A stretch of DNA of 64,000 bases from Streptosporangium canum. GTDB lineage: Bacteria > Actinomycetota > Actinomycetes > Streptosporangiales > Streptosporangiaceae. The position numbers and the translations under genes are program-made. The notes beneath the pieces are model-generated. The model saw only the letters and a list, made by a program, of their open reading frames with translations, did not search any database and was not told the origin of the DNA. The stretch is from contig NZ_FOQY01000003.1 in the NCBI RefSeq assembly GCF_900113865.1, positions 1 to 64,000 of the forward strand, in the 5' to 3' direction. Shown piece after piece: positions 26,198 through 34,626 of this stretch. The stretch's first letter is position 1. Every line of letters starts with the position of its first letter.

Positions 26198-26513
26198 ATT
26201 CGAATCGTCGCGGACCGGACGCCATCGGGAAAGCTCCCGTTTCCGAACCGTTACGGGCAGGCCGTTCTTCCGGGCGGGACGGCCGTCCCCCGGCCTCCCG
26301 GACCGCCCCTCCTCTCGAACGGCGGCGGGCGGGTCATGCGACATCGGAAGGTTATAGAGAAGGCATGCATTCGGTTCGGGTACGGTAAGTGGCCCGTGCA
26401 CACCGGAACCACCTTCCTGTGAGCATGTATGACAAACCCGATATGTCTGGCAGCCCCCTGTCGGGGTAGGCGCGGAGCACAGCGCCGGTCATTCCACCGT
26501 CCCGTGGAGCATC

Positions 26514-27155
26514 ATGAGCCATGCACCCGTCGTCCTCCCCCGTCTCACCGCTCTGGCCCGGCAGGCGGTGCCGAAGATCCTGGAGGGCGTCGTCGCCCCC
26601 CTCGCCGTCTTCTACGCCGCGCTGGCCGTCCTCGGTCTCACGGGCGCCCTGATCGCGGCGGTGAGCTGGGTGTACGTGGGGGTGGGGTGGCGGCTGGTCC
26701 GGCGGGTCCCGGTGCCCGGGACGATGATCCTCGCCGCCATCGCGATCACCGTGCGGGCGCTGCTGGGGCTGTGGAGCGGGAGCGCGGTGATCTACTTCCT
26801 CCAGCCCGAGCTGGGCACGATCTGCATCAGCATGGTCTTCCTGGCCTCGGTGCGGCTCAACCGCCCGCTGGTGCAGAAGCTCACCCTCGACTACATCCAT
26901 CTGCCCACGGCGGTGCTGAAGCACGAGCGGGTCCGCCGGTTCTTCGCCCGGATCACCCTGCTGTGGGCCTTCGTCCTGCTGGCCAACTCCGCGGTGAGCA
27001 TCTGGCTCCTGCTGCACCAGTCGATCGGCACCTATCTGCTGGTCCGCACCTCGGTCGTCGCGCTGATCAGCGGCCTGGCGGTGGCCGTCTCCCTCTACGC
27101 CTTCCGCCGCGTCCTGCGCCGCCTGCACCACGACCCGGCTCCCGCCCCCGCCTAG
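26514..27155 (+). CDS. VC0807-type membrane protein
   Basis: A 213-residue protein with about five to six transmembrane helices. The arrangement of a long N-terminal pair (about 23-60), a central helix around LAAIAITVRALLG and a C-terminal pair around 140-200, with the conserved LERVRRFFARITLLWA-like loop, fits the VC0807/DUF3159 group of uncharacterised bacterial membrane proteins. GGAGC lies 6 bp before ATG 26514. Function is unknown and no partner is evident. Confidence 0.7.
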   Translation: MSHAPVVLPRLTALARQAVPKILEGVVAPLAVFYAALAVLGLTGALIAAVSWVYVGVGWRLVRRVPVPGTMILAAIAITVRALLGLWSGSAVIYFLQPELGTICISMVFLASVRLNRPLVQKLTLDYIHLPTAVLKHERVRRFFARITLLWAFVLLANSAVSIWLLLHQSIGTYLLVRTSVVALISGLAVAVSLYAFRRVLRRLHHDPAPAPA

Positions 27156-27310
27156 AAGTCCACTATGGCCTGGGCGAGGTTGGCCGCGCCGGTCAGGTGC
27201 GGGGCGCCGATGGCGAGGTCGGGGAGGGCGGCCGCGTTACGGGGGGCCGACCACGCGGCTGCCATCTCCGCGAACCGGACATCGGGCCCGTCAACGCCAC
27301 TGTGCCGAGG
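27155..27310 (-). pseudogene. Possible 3' remnant of a lost gene
   Basis: On the minus strand this stretch reads as an open, protein-like tail, GPDVRFAEMAAAWSAPRNAA then LPDLAIGAPHLTGAANLAQA, ending IVDF at a TAG at 27155-27157, with an upstream in-frame stop near 27320. It has no start or ribosome site and looks like the C-terminus of a gene whose 5' part was lost where the neighbouring WXG100/RyR-like module now stands. The parent family is not recognised. Confidence 0.3.
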
Positions 27311-27316
27311 CCCTGC

Positions 27317-28207
27317 CTAGATCCCGAGGACTGTGCGGATGACGTCGCGATCTTTCTCCTTCTCCGCCTGGGAAAGCAGTTCGTAGGGGCGGCGCTGTTC
27401 CTCGCTGGCCCAGGAACCGTTGCGGGCGAGCCACTTGTCGTGCACTACCGAACTCGCCTCCTCCATGAACCGCTCGCTCCGGACGTTCACGCCGCTCGCA
27501 CGTGCCTCGTCGACGAGCTGGACGCCGATGCGCGCGGACTCCCGGTTCTCGCGCTGCCAGTCGGCGGGCAGGGAGCGGTAGCGGGTGTTGGCGATGTCGA
27601 CCTGATCGGTGCTGTGCTTCTTGATCCAGGCTGAGTCCGTGGTGGTCTTCACCCTGGGTTCGTAGGTGTTGCCGGAAAGCTTGCGTGGCGCACGCCATCT
27701 GTCGTGGAAGCGGCTGGCGATCTTGTCGACCCTGCGGTTGGTCAAGGTCGTGGACATGCTGCGCATCAGTGCGCCGATGCGAGCGATGATCTCACGCAAT
27801 CTGAACGAGAATCTGGCGGCCAGCATTCTCAGCCTGGGCAGGAGCTGGGGCGCGTGTACGGCGGCTGCGACGGCGAGCAGTCCCAACCCGGCCAGCGATC
27901 CGCCGACCCAGACCAGTACGCCTCTGGTGGACCGCAGGGTGCCGGCGGTGACCGACAGGCGGTGGGCGAGGTCGTCAGCGGTGGCGGCGGTTCCGTCGCG
28001 GCCGGTCACGTGGGCGTTCGCCGCGTCGGCGGCCGGACCGCTGTTCGCCGAGGCGAGCCGGAGGACTTGCCTGCTCTCGGTGGCGAGTGCCTGGTGACGT
28101 GCGGCGGCCCCGTCCAGTTCGGTGATGTGCCGATCGATGGCGTCCAGGTCAGGCAGGGGCGGGACACCCAGCAACGCCAACCCGCTTGCTACGGCCTGCT
28201 CAGTCAC
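27317..28207 (-). CDS. Membrane protein with RyR-like C-terminal domain
   Basis: A 296-residue protein begun at GTG 28207, overlapping the preceding small gene by 8 bp. Residues 1-95 are an Ala-rich helical region like the N-termini of WXG100/LXG-type secreted proteins. A single transmembrane helix spans about 97-118. A basic stretch follows (120-160). The tail (about 160-296) has two related halves, SRFHDRWRAPR...YRSLPADWQRENR and SSVVHDKWLAR...YELLSQAEKEKDR, matching the pattern of the RyR domain (ryanodine-receptor repeat), which in bacteria is thought to bind nucleotide-like ligands. No nuclease-type catalytic motif is visible. The role may be sensing or toxin delivery; this is inference. 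Confidence 0.62.
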   Translation of the reverse strand: MTEQAVASGLALLGVPPLPDLDAIDRHITELDGAAARHQALATESRQVLRLASANSGPAADAANAHVTGRDGTAATADDLAHRLSVTAGTLRSTRGVLVWVGGSLAGLGLLAVAAAVHAPQLLPRLRMLAARFSFRLREIIARIGALMRSMSTTLTNRRVDKIASRFHDRWRAPRKLSGNTYEPRVKTTTDSAWIKKHSTDQVDIANTRYRSLPADWQRENRESARIGVQLVDEARASGVNVRSERFMEEASSVVHDKWLARNGSWASEEQRRPYELLSQAEKEKDRDVIRTVLGI

Positions 28208-28523
28208 GCGTGCCCGCCGTCGCGCGTGAGCTGTCGATGAGCTCGCCGTTGGCGAGTTCGGTTCCCGTGTTGACCACCGCCATGGCGATCTGTCCGGCTC
28301 CGGCGTGATCGAGCGAGTCGGCGAGCTGTTCGCACGAGGCGTGGAGACTTGCCGTGAGCTCGCGGTAGCCGGCGGCGAATTCTTCGTACGGCAATGGCGC
28401 CTCGCCGGCGAAGCTCAGCCCATTGACATACGCCGTATGTTCGCCGGCCAGTCTGCTCATCGCCCTGCCGGAGGAGTCACGCCCGTCCGCGTCGATCGTG
28501 ATTCCGGTTGTGCTCCCGGTCAT
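28200..28523 (-). CDS. Small WXG100-sized helical protein, partner of the RyR-tail protein
   Basis: A 107-residue protein begun at ATG 28523 after GAGGATCGCGGG. It is acidic and helix-rich (EEFAAGYRELTASLHASCEQLADSLDHAGAGQIAMAVVNTGTELAN) and has the size and helix-turn-helix feel of WXG100/ESAT-6-like proteins, although no WXG triplet is present. It overlaps the downstream membrane-protein gene by 8 bp, so the two are co-translated. No ESX secretion machinery is in the window. Confidence 0.6.
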   Translation of the reverse strand: MTGSTTGITIDADGRDSSGRAMSRLAGEHTAYVNGLSFAGEAPLPYEEFAAGYRELTASLHASCEQLADSLDHAGAGQIAMAVVNTGTELANGELIDSSRATAGTRD

Positions 28524-28635
28524 CCCGCGATCCTCTTGAGAACATCCCAGTTCGTTGAAGGGGCACCGCCTTTCAGCATGATCGCAGCGAGTGTAGACGA
28601 GCGAGGGGTCACAGTCGATGGCGGGTGGTAGTGAG

Positions 28636-28664
28636 CGGCCGATCCCCCGCAGCGGGATCGGCCG
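28636..28664. other. Hairpin between the small helical protein gene and tspO
   Basis: CGGCCGATCCC (28636-28646) pairs perfectly with GGGATCGGCCG (28654-28664), loop 7 nt, in the 192-bp divergent region. It could attenuate tspO or be an operator. Confidence 0.5.
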
Positions 28665-28715
28665 GACGGAAACCGCTGGGCGGTAGGGACACGAAGAGGA
28701 GGGCAGGGAGGTGTC

Positions 28716-29189
28716 ATGGTCATCGCACAACAACCGAAACGCTGGGCGGGGCTTCCGGTCTTCGCCGTCGCGCTCGTCCTGGTGGCAGTGGTCGGATCGC
28801 TGTCGGCGGTCAACGCCGGCGGCGAGTACCTGGCGCTGGAGCGCCCGCCGTGGGCGCCGCCGCAGTGGCTGTTCGGCCCGGCCTGGACGGTGCTCTACAT
28901 CATGATCGCCGTCTCCGGCTGGCTCGCGTGGTCGGCACGGGGCTGGACGCCCGCGCTCGGCGTCTACGCCGCCCAGCTCGTCCTCAACGCGGCCTGGACC
29001 CCGCTGTTCTTCGGCGCCGGCCGGTACGGCCTGGCCTTCGCCGAGATCGTCGTGCTGTGGGCGGCGATCGCGGCCACCATCGTCCTGTTCCGGCGGATCA
29101 GCCGGGTGGCCGCCTGGCTCCTGGTGCCCTACCTGCTCTGGGTCACCTACGCGGCCTCACTGAACTTCGCCATCTGGCGGCTCAACTGA
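28716..29189 (+). CDS. tspO: TspO/MBR family tryptophan-rich sensory protein
   Basis: A 157-residue five-helix membrane protein. The aromatic-rich motifs ERPPWAPPQWLFGPAWTVLY, NAAWTPLFFGAGRYGLAFAE and the closing SLNFAIWRLN are characteristic of TspO, which binds tetrapyrroles such as protoporphyrin IX and is linked to their turnover under oxidative stress. GGGAGG precedes the ATG. Its last 33 bases overlap the convergent response-regulator gene. Confidence 0.95.
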   Translation: MVIAQQPKRWAGLPVFAVALVLVAVVGSLSAVNAGGEYLALERPPWAPPQWLFGPAWTVLYIMIAVSGWLAWSARGWTPALGVYAAQLVLNAAWTPLFFGAGRYGLAFAEIVVLWAAIAATIVLFRRISRVAAWLLVPYLLWVTYAASLNFAIWRLN

Positions 29190-29837
29190 GTCGAGCAGCC
29201 CGGCCTCGTGGGCGAGGATCGCGACCTGGACCCGGTTCCGCGCCCCGAGCCGGGTGAGGATCGCGCTCACGTGGGCCTTGACGGTCCCCTCCACCAGGTA
29301 GAGGCGGCGGGCGATCTGCCCGTTGGACAGCCCCGCCCCCACCAGGGCCAGCACGTCGCGCTCCCGCGGGGTGAGGGCGGCCACCTGCTCGCGGGCGGCC
29401 ACCACGCGGGTCATCCGGCCGCCGGTGAGCTGGGTGATGACCCGGTGCGCGACGCGCGGCGAGAGATAGGCGGCGCCCTCGGCGACGGCGTGGATCCCGG
29501 CCAGCAGCTCGCGCGGGTCGCCGGACTTGAGCAGGAACCCGCCGGCTCCCTCGCCCAGCGCCCGGGCGATGTAGTCGTCCTCGCCGAAGGTGGTCAGCAT
29601 CACCACCGCGGTGCCGGGCGCGATCCGGCGCAGCTCGGCGAGCGTCGCGAGCCCGTCCATCCGGGGCATCCGGATGTCGAGCAGGACGACGTCGGGGCGA
29701 TGGCTCAGGACGAGGTCGATCGCCTCCCGCCCGTCGCCCGCCTCCGCGACCACCTCGATCTCCGGGTCGGCGGCCAGGATGGCCCGCACCCCGGCCCGGA
29801 TCATGGTCTCGTCGTCGGCCAGCAGCACCCGGATCAT
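29157..29837 (-). CDS. NarL/FixJ-type response regulator
   Basis: A 226-residue regulator. The receiver domain shows D8-D9 in LLADDE, phosphoacceptor D54 in VVLLDIRMP, the LTTF switch Thr and Lys in GGFLLKSGDP. A LuxR-type DNA-binding domain follows (LTPRERDVLALVGAGLSNGQIARRL...GTVKAHVSAIL). It overlaps the histidine-kinase gene by 4 bp and forms the window's second NarL/DesK pair. The targets are not evident. Confidence 0.93.
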   Translation of the reverse strand: MIRVLLADDETMIRAGVRAILAADPEIEVVAEAGDGREAIDLVLSHRPDVVLLDIRMPRMDGLATLAELRRIAPGTAVVMLTTFGEDDYIARALGEGAGGFLLKSGDPRELLAGIHAVAEGAAYLSPRVAHRVITQLTGGRMTRVVAAREQVAALTPRERDVLALVGAGLSNGQIARRLYLVEGTVKAHVSAILTRLGARNRVQVAILAHEAGLLDSVEPPDGEVQ

Positions 29838-31018
29838 GTCGCCCCATCCTCGCAGGGGAACCGGGCGACGACCCGGAAGCCACCGCCGCTCGATCCCGAT
29901 TCAAACGTGCCGCCCGCCAGCCGTACGCGCTCGCGCAGCCCTATCAGCCCCAGCCCGCCGCCCCGGGGGCGGCCGGCCGGCGCCTGGGCCGCCTGGTTGG
30001 TCACGGTCACCGTGATCCCGGCGGCGGCCCGGAGAACCTCGACCGCCACCGCGGAGCCGGGGGCGTGCTTGGTGGCGTTGGTCAGCGACTCCTGCACGAC
30101 CCGGCAGGCCGTACGGTCCCGCAGCGACTCCAGCCCGCGCAGCTCCACCCGGAGGCCCGACTCCCGGGCCCGGTCGACGATCTCGGCGACGCTCTCCTCC
30201 GGCGGGGCCAGCGGCGCCCGGTCGTCCTCGCGGAGCACGCCGATGACCCGGCGCAGGCGCTCGGTGGTCTCGGCGGTGGCCTCGCGGAGCTCTCCGGCCG
30301 CTTGGCGGTGCCGTTCGGCCAGGTCGGGCGCCATCTCCAGGGCGGCGGCGCGCAGGGCGATGAGCGCGAGGTCGTGGCCGAGGGAGTCGTGCATGTCCTG
30401 GGCGATGCGGTTGCGCTCGCGGAGCTGCGCCTGGGCGGCGACCAGGCGCCGCTCGCGGGCGTGCTGCCCGGCCCGCTGCCCTGCCAGCCTGCCGATCAGC
30501 CACGGCAGGAGGCTGGAGAGCAGGACGCCGGACAGGGCGGGGATCCAGAGCTCCGTGGTCGTGACATCGGGTCGCGGACCGCAGGAGGAGACGAGGGCCA
30601 GGGCCGTGCCCGTACCCAGGATCGCGGTGAACGCCAGCTTCGCGGGACGCGGGTCCGCCGCCCGGCGACCGGCCTGGTAGGAGAACACGACGATCCCGAG
30701 GGTGAGCCCGTTCAGCGGGCCCAGCTTGGTCATGCCGTCGAGCCGCCAGAGCTGGGCGGTGGCCAGGCCGTCGGCGACGCTCCACGAGCCCAGTGCCAGG
30801 ACCAGCAGCATGGCGGCCAGCGGGGCCTGGCGGCTCACGAGCACGGCGAACCCCAGTGCGATCACTCCGGCGACGGCCACCAGCAGCGACACCAGGCCGG
30901 TGGCCGGCTCCCACCAGGGGGGGACGGCCGGGGCCAGGAACGCCGGCAGGCAGAGCAGTGCCCAGAGCAGCAGATCACGCCGGATCTCCCGCCGGCCCGG
31001 CCGCCTCGTCAACCTCAT
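29834..31018 (-). CDS. DesK-type sensor histidine kinase
   Basis: About 394 residues from ATG 31018 (a GTG at 31021 is equivalent); the open frame extends to 31189 but that part is not protein-like. Four to six hydrophobic segments form the N-terminal sensor (about 18-170). The HisKA_3 domain follows, with the phosphoacceptor in ERNRIAQDMHDSLGHDLALI, then a HATPase domain with VVQESLTNATKHAPGS and GGGLGLIGLRERV. It signals to the overlapping response regulator. The stimulus is unknown. Confidence 0.92.
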   Translation of the reverse strand: MRLTRRPGRREIRRDLLLWALLCLPAFLAPAVPPWWEPATGLVSLLVAVAGVIALGFAVLVSRQAPLAAMLLVLALGSWSVADGLATAQLWRLDGMTKLGPLNGLTLGIVVFSYQAGRRAADPRPAKLAFTAILGTGTALALVSSCGPRPDVTTTELWIPALSGVLLSSLLPWLIGRLAGQRAGQHARERRLVAAQAQLRERNRIAQDMHDSLGHDLALIALRAAALEMAPDLAERHRQAAGELREATAETTERLRRVIGVLREDDRAPLAPPEESVAEIVDRARESGLRVELRGLESLRDRTACRVVQESLTNATKHAPGSAVAVEVLRAAAGITVTVTNQAAQAPAGRPRGGGLGLIGLRERVRLAGGTFESGSSGGGFRVVARFPCEDGAT

Positions 31019-31275
31019 CACGACTGTGACGGTACAAGGACACCCGGCCGAGCGTCTCCGCCGGAGGTATCGGACCTCCCCTGACGAAAGTAGGGGGGTG
31101 GGACAGCCGATCGCGTGATGTGACGGCCCCTGCCCGGTTCCTAGGTTCGTCGGGACGGATCCCTGAGGCCTCTCAGGGGCGGCGTCCACCGGTTTCCGGG
31201 GCCTCCCCCGATGCCCGGAGCCCGGTGGGTCGCCAGCGTGCTGTCAGAGATCCCCGACACCATAGGAGCGCGGCT

Positions 31276-31905
31276 GTGACACAGGCCATTTTGGACACCC
31301 TGCACGATGTGATGACCTCACCCTGGATCTATCTGGCGCTGTTCGCGCTGGCGATGCTCGACGGGTTCTTCCCCGTGGTGCCCGCCGAGACGTCCGTCAT
31401 CACGGCGGGGGTGTTCGCCGCCTCCACCGGCGCGCCGAACCTCGCGCTGGTGATCGTGGTGGCGGCGGTGGGCGCGTTCGCCGGTGACCACATCTCCTAC
31501 GCCATCGGGCGCACCACCAACCACCGGCTGCGCGGCGGCAGGCGGAGCGGCAAGGCGTTCGCCTGGGCGGAGAGGGCGCTGGCCGAGCGGGGCGGGCTCG
31601 TGCTGGTGGTGGCCCGCTACATTCCCGGCGGCAGGACCGCCTGCACCCTCACCATGGGCGCGGTCGCCTACCCCCGGCGCTCGTTCGCCCTCTTCGACGG
31701 CCTCGCGACCGTCTCCTGGGCGCTCTACTCCGCGCTGATCGGCTACGTGGGCGGCGCGGCCTTCGAGAACGACCCGGTCAAGGGCCTGCTGCTCGGCCTC
31801 GGCATCGCCCTGTCGATCACCGCGGTGGCCGAGACCGTCCGGCACGTGCGGCGCCGCCGTACCACCGGGGAGCGGGAGGCGGTCCTCGCCGGCTCGCGTG
31901 GCTGA
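31276..31905 (+). CDS. DedA family membrane protein
   Basis: A 209-residue polytopic protein from GTG 31276, with AGGAG 8 bp upstream; an ATG at 31120 would add a Pro/Arg-rich tail. DedA/SNARE-associated motifs are visible: the acidic membrane loop LDGFFPVVPAETSVITAG, GDHISYAIGR and the basic ARYIPGGRTACTLTMGAVAYPRRSF segment. DedA proteins are lipid scramblases or flippases for undecaprenyl-phosphate and phospholipids. The gene is convergent with the lipocalin-like gene, 12 bp away. Confidence 0.9.
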   Translation: MTQAILDTLHDVMTSPWIYLALFALAMLDGFFPVVPAETSVITAGVFAASTGAPNLALVIVVAAVGAFAGDHISYAIGRTTNHRLRGGRRSGKAFAWAERALAERGGLVLVVARYIPGGRTACTLTMGAVAYPRRSFALFDGLATVSWALYSALIGYVGGAAFENDPVKGLLLGLGIALSITAVAETVRHVRRRRTTGEREAVLAGSRG

Positions 31906-31917
31906 CCGCCGCGTGGC

Positions 31918-32319
31918 TCACCCCCGCCGCCAGATCAGGGTGTGCCATCCGCCGTCCTCGACGGCGGCCAGGATGAGCCGGTCACCCTCGAAGTTCAGCT
32001 CGTGGATCTGGATGGTGCCGCTGACGGCCGGATCGAGCGCCATCTCGACGTCGTGGGCCACCTGGCCGTCACGGGCCTCGTACCGGCCCGAGCAGCAGAA
32101 GAACGACGCGAACGCCTCGGCCCGCTCCTGGGGACACGCCTGCCGGGGGCCCCCTCCGCGCAGCGGGGGGCGTCCGGCCCGCGCGACGGTCGCGCTCATG
32201 TAGCCGTCGGAGGTGTAGCAGAGCAGGCCCGTCGCGTCGCGGCCGAAGGGGTGGGAGATCCGACCGCCCGCGTGGGCGATCCGCCACTCGACCAGCCGCC
32301 AGGCTCCGACCAGATCCAT
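31918..32319 (-). CDS. Lipocalin-like domain protein
   Basis: A 133-residue protein starting MDLVGAWRLVEWRIAHAGG, the typical GxW entry of the bacterial lipocalin_5 group. The pattern GRDATGLLCYTSDGYMSATVARAGRPP matches the second conserved block (tyrosine-glycine-Met strand), and the C-terminal part forms alternating strands. The proteins are small beta-barrels of unknown ligand. There is no signal peptide, so it is cytoplasmic. Confidence 0.78.
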   Translation of the reverse strand: MDLVGAWRLVEWRIAHAGGRISHPFGRDATGLLCYTSDGYMSATVARAGRPPLRGGGPRQACPQERAEAFASFFCCSGRYEARDGQVAHDVEMALDPAVSGTIQIHELNFEGDRLILAAVEDGGWHTLIWRRG

Positions 32320-32531
32320 GCCCGCGAAACTACGATAATCGAAGCCAGCAGGTCAACAGCCCCGACCTTGATATCAGGGATTTCCCGTCCAAGTCAGGGA
32401 GATCCCCTATGGCTCCGGCACTGACCGGCACGGGACGCTGCCACTGGCCCACCGCACGACCATCCCCGGATGCCTCCGCGAGGCGTCTCGGTCATCTCGC
32501 CATGTCTTGATCTGCTCTGAGAGGAGTGCGT

Positions 32532-33362
32532 ATGACTGTCTTGGCAGCCGGCCTGGCATTGCTGGGATCGCTGTTCTTCGCACTCGGGGCCGCACTGCAG
32601 CAGTTCGAGGCCGCGAGCGCGGCCCCGGCCACCCTGCGCCGCCTGGTCAGGCGTCCTCGCTGGCTGCTCGGCGGCCTGGCCGTCGCGGCCGGCACCGCCC
32701 TGCACGTCGTCGCACTGAAGTACGGCCCGCTCACGGTGGTCCAGCCGATGGGCGTGGCCAGCCTCCTGTTCGCCCTGCCCTGCGCCGCCGCCCTGCGGCG
32801 CCGCAGGCCGCAGCCCGGCGAGCTCGCCGCCGCGGCGGTGATCGCGATCGGGCTCATCGGCCTGGTGCTGGTCGTGCCCGAACACACCGGCGAGCCGCGC
32901 CTCGGCACCGGAGGGGCGGTGGCCCTGCTCGCGGGGGCGGCCACCGCCGCCCTGGTGCTCTGGGCCGCCGCCCTGCAGGCGCCCCCGGCCAGGCGGGCCG
33001 GCCTGCTGGCGATGGCGGCCGGGGTGCTGTACGGCGCGACCGCCACGCTCACCCGGGTCCTGGTCGACGGGGACTGGGAGCCGTGGTTCCTGCTCGCCGT
33101 CCCGCTGCCCGCCCTGATCGCGCTGGCCCTGCTGCAACGCGCCTACGCCGTCGGCCACTTCGGCGTCGCCTTCGCCGCCCTCCAGGTGGCCGACCCTCTC
33201 ACCGCCGTCGCCTTCGGGGCCCTCCTGCTCGGCGAGCCCCTGCCGACCGGCGCGGCGAGCACGCTGACCGCGCTGGCGGCGGGCGCGCTGACCGCCGCCG
33301 GAACCGTCGCCCTGGCCCGCACCACACCGATGTCCCCCATCTCCCTGCCGGCCGGCCGATGA
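32532..33362 (+). CDS. DMT-type (EamA-like) transporter
   Basis: A 276-residue protein from ATG 32532, with GAGGAG 5 bp upstream. Nine to ten hydrophobic helices form two similar halves, and the segment LKYGPLTVVQPMGVASLLFALP together with its C-terminal counterpart LQVADPLTAVAFGALLLGEPLP is typical of the drug/metabolite transporter superfamily. The substrate is unknown. It precedes a glycosyltransferase gene by 55 bp on the same strand. Confidence 0.85.
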   Translation: MTVLAAGLALLGSLFFALGAALQQFEAASAAPATLRRLVRRPRWLLGGLAVAAGTALHVVALKYGPLTVVQPMGVASLLFALPCAAALRRRRPQPGELAAAAVIAIGLIGLVLVVPEHTGEPRLGTGGAVALLAGAATAALVLWAAALQAPPARRAGLLAMAAGVLYGATATLTRVLVDGDWEPWFLLAVPLPALIALALLQRAYAVGHFGVAFAALQVADPLTAVAFGALLLGEPLPTGAASTLTALAAGALTAAGTVALARTTPMSPISLPAGR

Positions 33363-33417
33363 ACGTCGCCCCGCCCCCTCCCCCGCGCCTCCCGGCCATC
33401 CGATGAACGGAGCCCCC

Positions 33418-34626
33418 ATGGTCATGTCAGCCGCGCCCGCGCTCGCCCCGGCCCCGCTCGCCACCCGGCCGCGCCGGGTGCTGATCGGCACCGACACCTA
33501 CCCGCCCGACGTGAACGGAGCCGCCTACTTCACCCACCGGCTGGCCGGCGGCCTGGCCGAACGGGGCAACGAGGTCCACGTGGTCTGCGCCTCCGAAGAG
33601 GGGGCGGCCAGGACCGAGCACGTGAACGGCGTGACCGTGCACCGGCTCCGCTCGGCGCCGGTGCTGGTCCATCCGACCATGCGGATCTCGGTGCCCACCC
33701 GGCTGGACCGGCTCATGGCCGCCATCGCCCCGGACGTGGTCCACGTCCAGGGACACTTCGTGGTCGGCCGCGCCGCGATCTCGGCCGCCCGGCGCGCGGG
33801 CGTCCCGGTTGTGGCGACCAACCACTTCATGCCGGACAACCTCTTCCAGTTCGCGCACATCCCCGGCCCGCTCCGCGAGCGGGCCGGCGACCTCGCCTGG
33901 CGGGACTTCCGGCGCGTCTTCTCCCGGGCGGACCGGGTGACCACACCGACCCGGATCGCCGCGGGGCTGCTCACCGGGAAGGGCTTCGCCCGTTCGGTGG
34001 AACCGGTCTCGTGCGGCATCGACCTCAGCCGGTTCCAGCCGCACGCCGAGCCCAAGGCGTGGGCGCGCGGGGCGTTCGGCCTGCCCGACCGCGACACCGT
34101 GCTGTTCGTCGGGCGGCTGGACGAGGAGAAGCGGCTGGACGAGCTCGTCCGCGCCCTGCCGTACATCCTCAACGGGACCGACGCGCAGCTCGCGCTGGTC
34201 GGCACCGGGGGGCAGCGGGCGGCGCTGGAGAGGCTGGCGGCCCGGATCGGGGTCGGCGACCGGGTGTTCTTCCTCGGGTTCGTCCCCGACGAGGCGCTTG
34301 CCCAGGCATACGCCGCCGCGGACGTCTTCGCCATGCCCGGGGTCGCGGAGCTGCAGAGCATCGCCACCCTGGAGGCCATGGCCACCGGGCTGCCGGTGGT
34401 CGCCGCCGACGCGATGGCCCTCCCCCACCTGGTACGGCCCGGCGAGAACGGCCGGCTGTTCCGGCCGGGTGACGTCCAGGGGCTGGCCCGCCACCTCAAC
34501 GACCTGCTCTGCTCGCCCGGCCTGCGCGGCGCGATGGGCGCGGCGAGCCGCGCGATCGCACTGACCCATGACCACCAGGCCTCCCTGGCCCGGTTCGAGG
34601 CGATCTACCAGGAGGTGACCCGATGA
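33418..34626 (+). CDS. GT4 family glycosyltransferase (alpha-mannosyltransferase-like)
   Basis: A 402-residue GT-B fold enzyme; ATG 33418 is chosen because GGAG lies 6 bp upstream, whereas ATG 33403 has no site. The N-terminal acceptor domain holds GTDTYPPDVNGAAYFTHRLAGGL and HVQGHFVVGRAAI. The C-terminal domain begins LFVGRLDEEKRLDELVRAL and carries the nucleotide-sugar motif EATGLP-like segment (SIATLEAMATGLPVVAADA). The overall pattern recalls the mycobacterial mannosyltransferases of glycolipid and lipomannan assembly (MgtA/PimB type). It overlaps the DUF998 gene by 4 bp. Confidence 0.88.
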   Translation: MVMSAAPALAPAPLATRPRRVLIGTDTYPPDVNGAAYFTHRLAGGLAERGNEVHVVCASEEGAARTEHVNGVTVHRLRSAPVLVHPTMRISVPTRLDRLMAAIAPDVVHVQGHFVVGRAAISAARRAGVPVVATNHFMPDNLFQFAHIPGPLRERAGDLAWRDFRRVFSRADRVTTPTRIAAGLLTGKGFARSVEPVSCGIDLSRFQPHAEPKAWARGAFGLPDRDTVLFVGRLDEEKRLDELVRALPYILNGTDAQLALVGTGGQRAALERLAARIGVGDRVFFLGFVPDEALAQAYAAADVFAMPGVAELQSIATLEAMATGLPVVAADAMALPHLVRPGENGRLFRPGDVQGLARHLNDLLCSPGLRGAMGAASRAIALTHDHQASLARFEAIYQEVTR

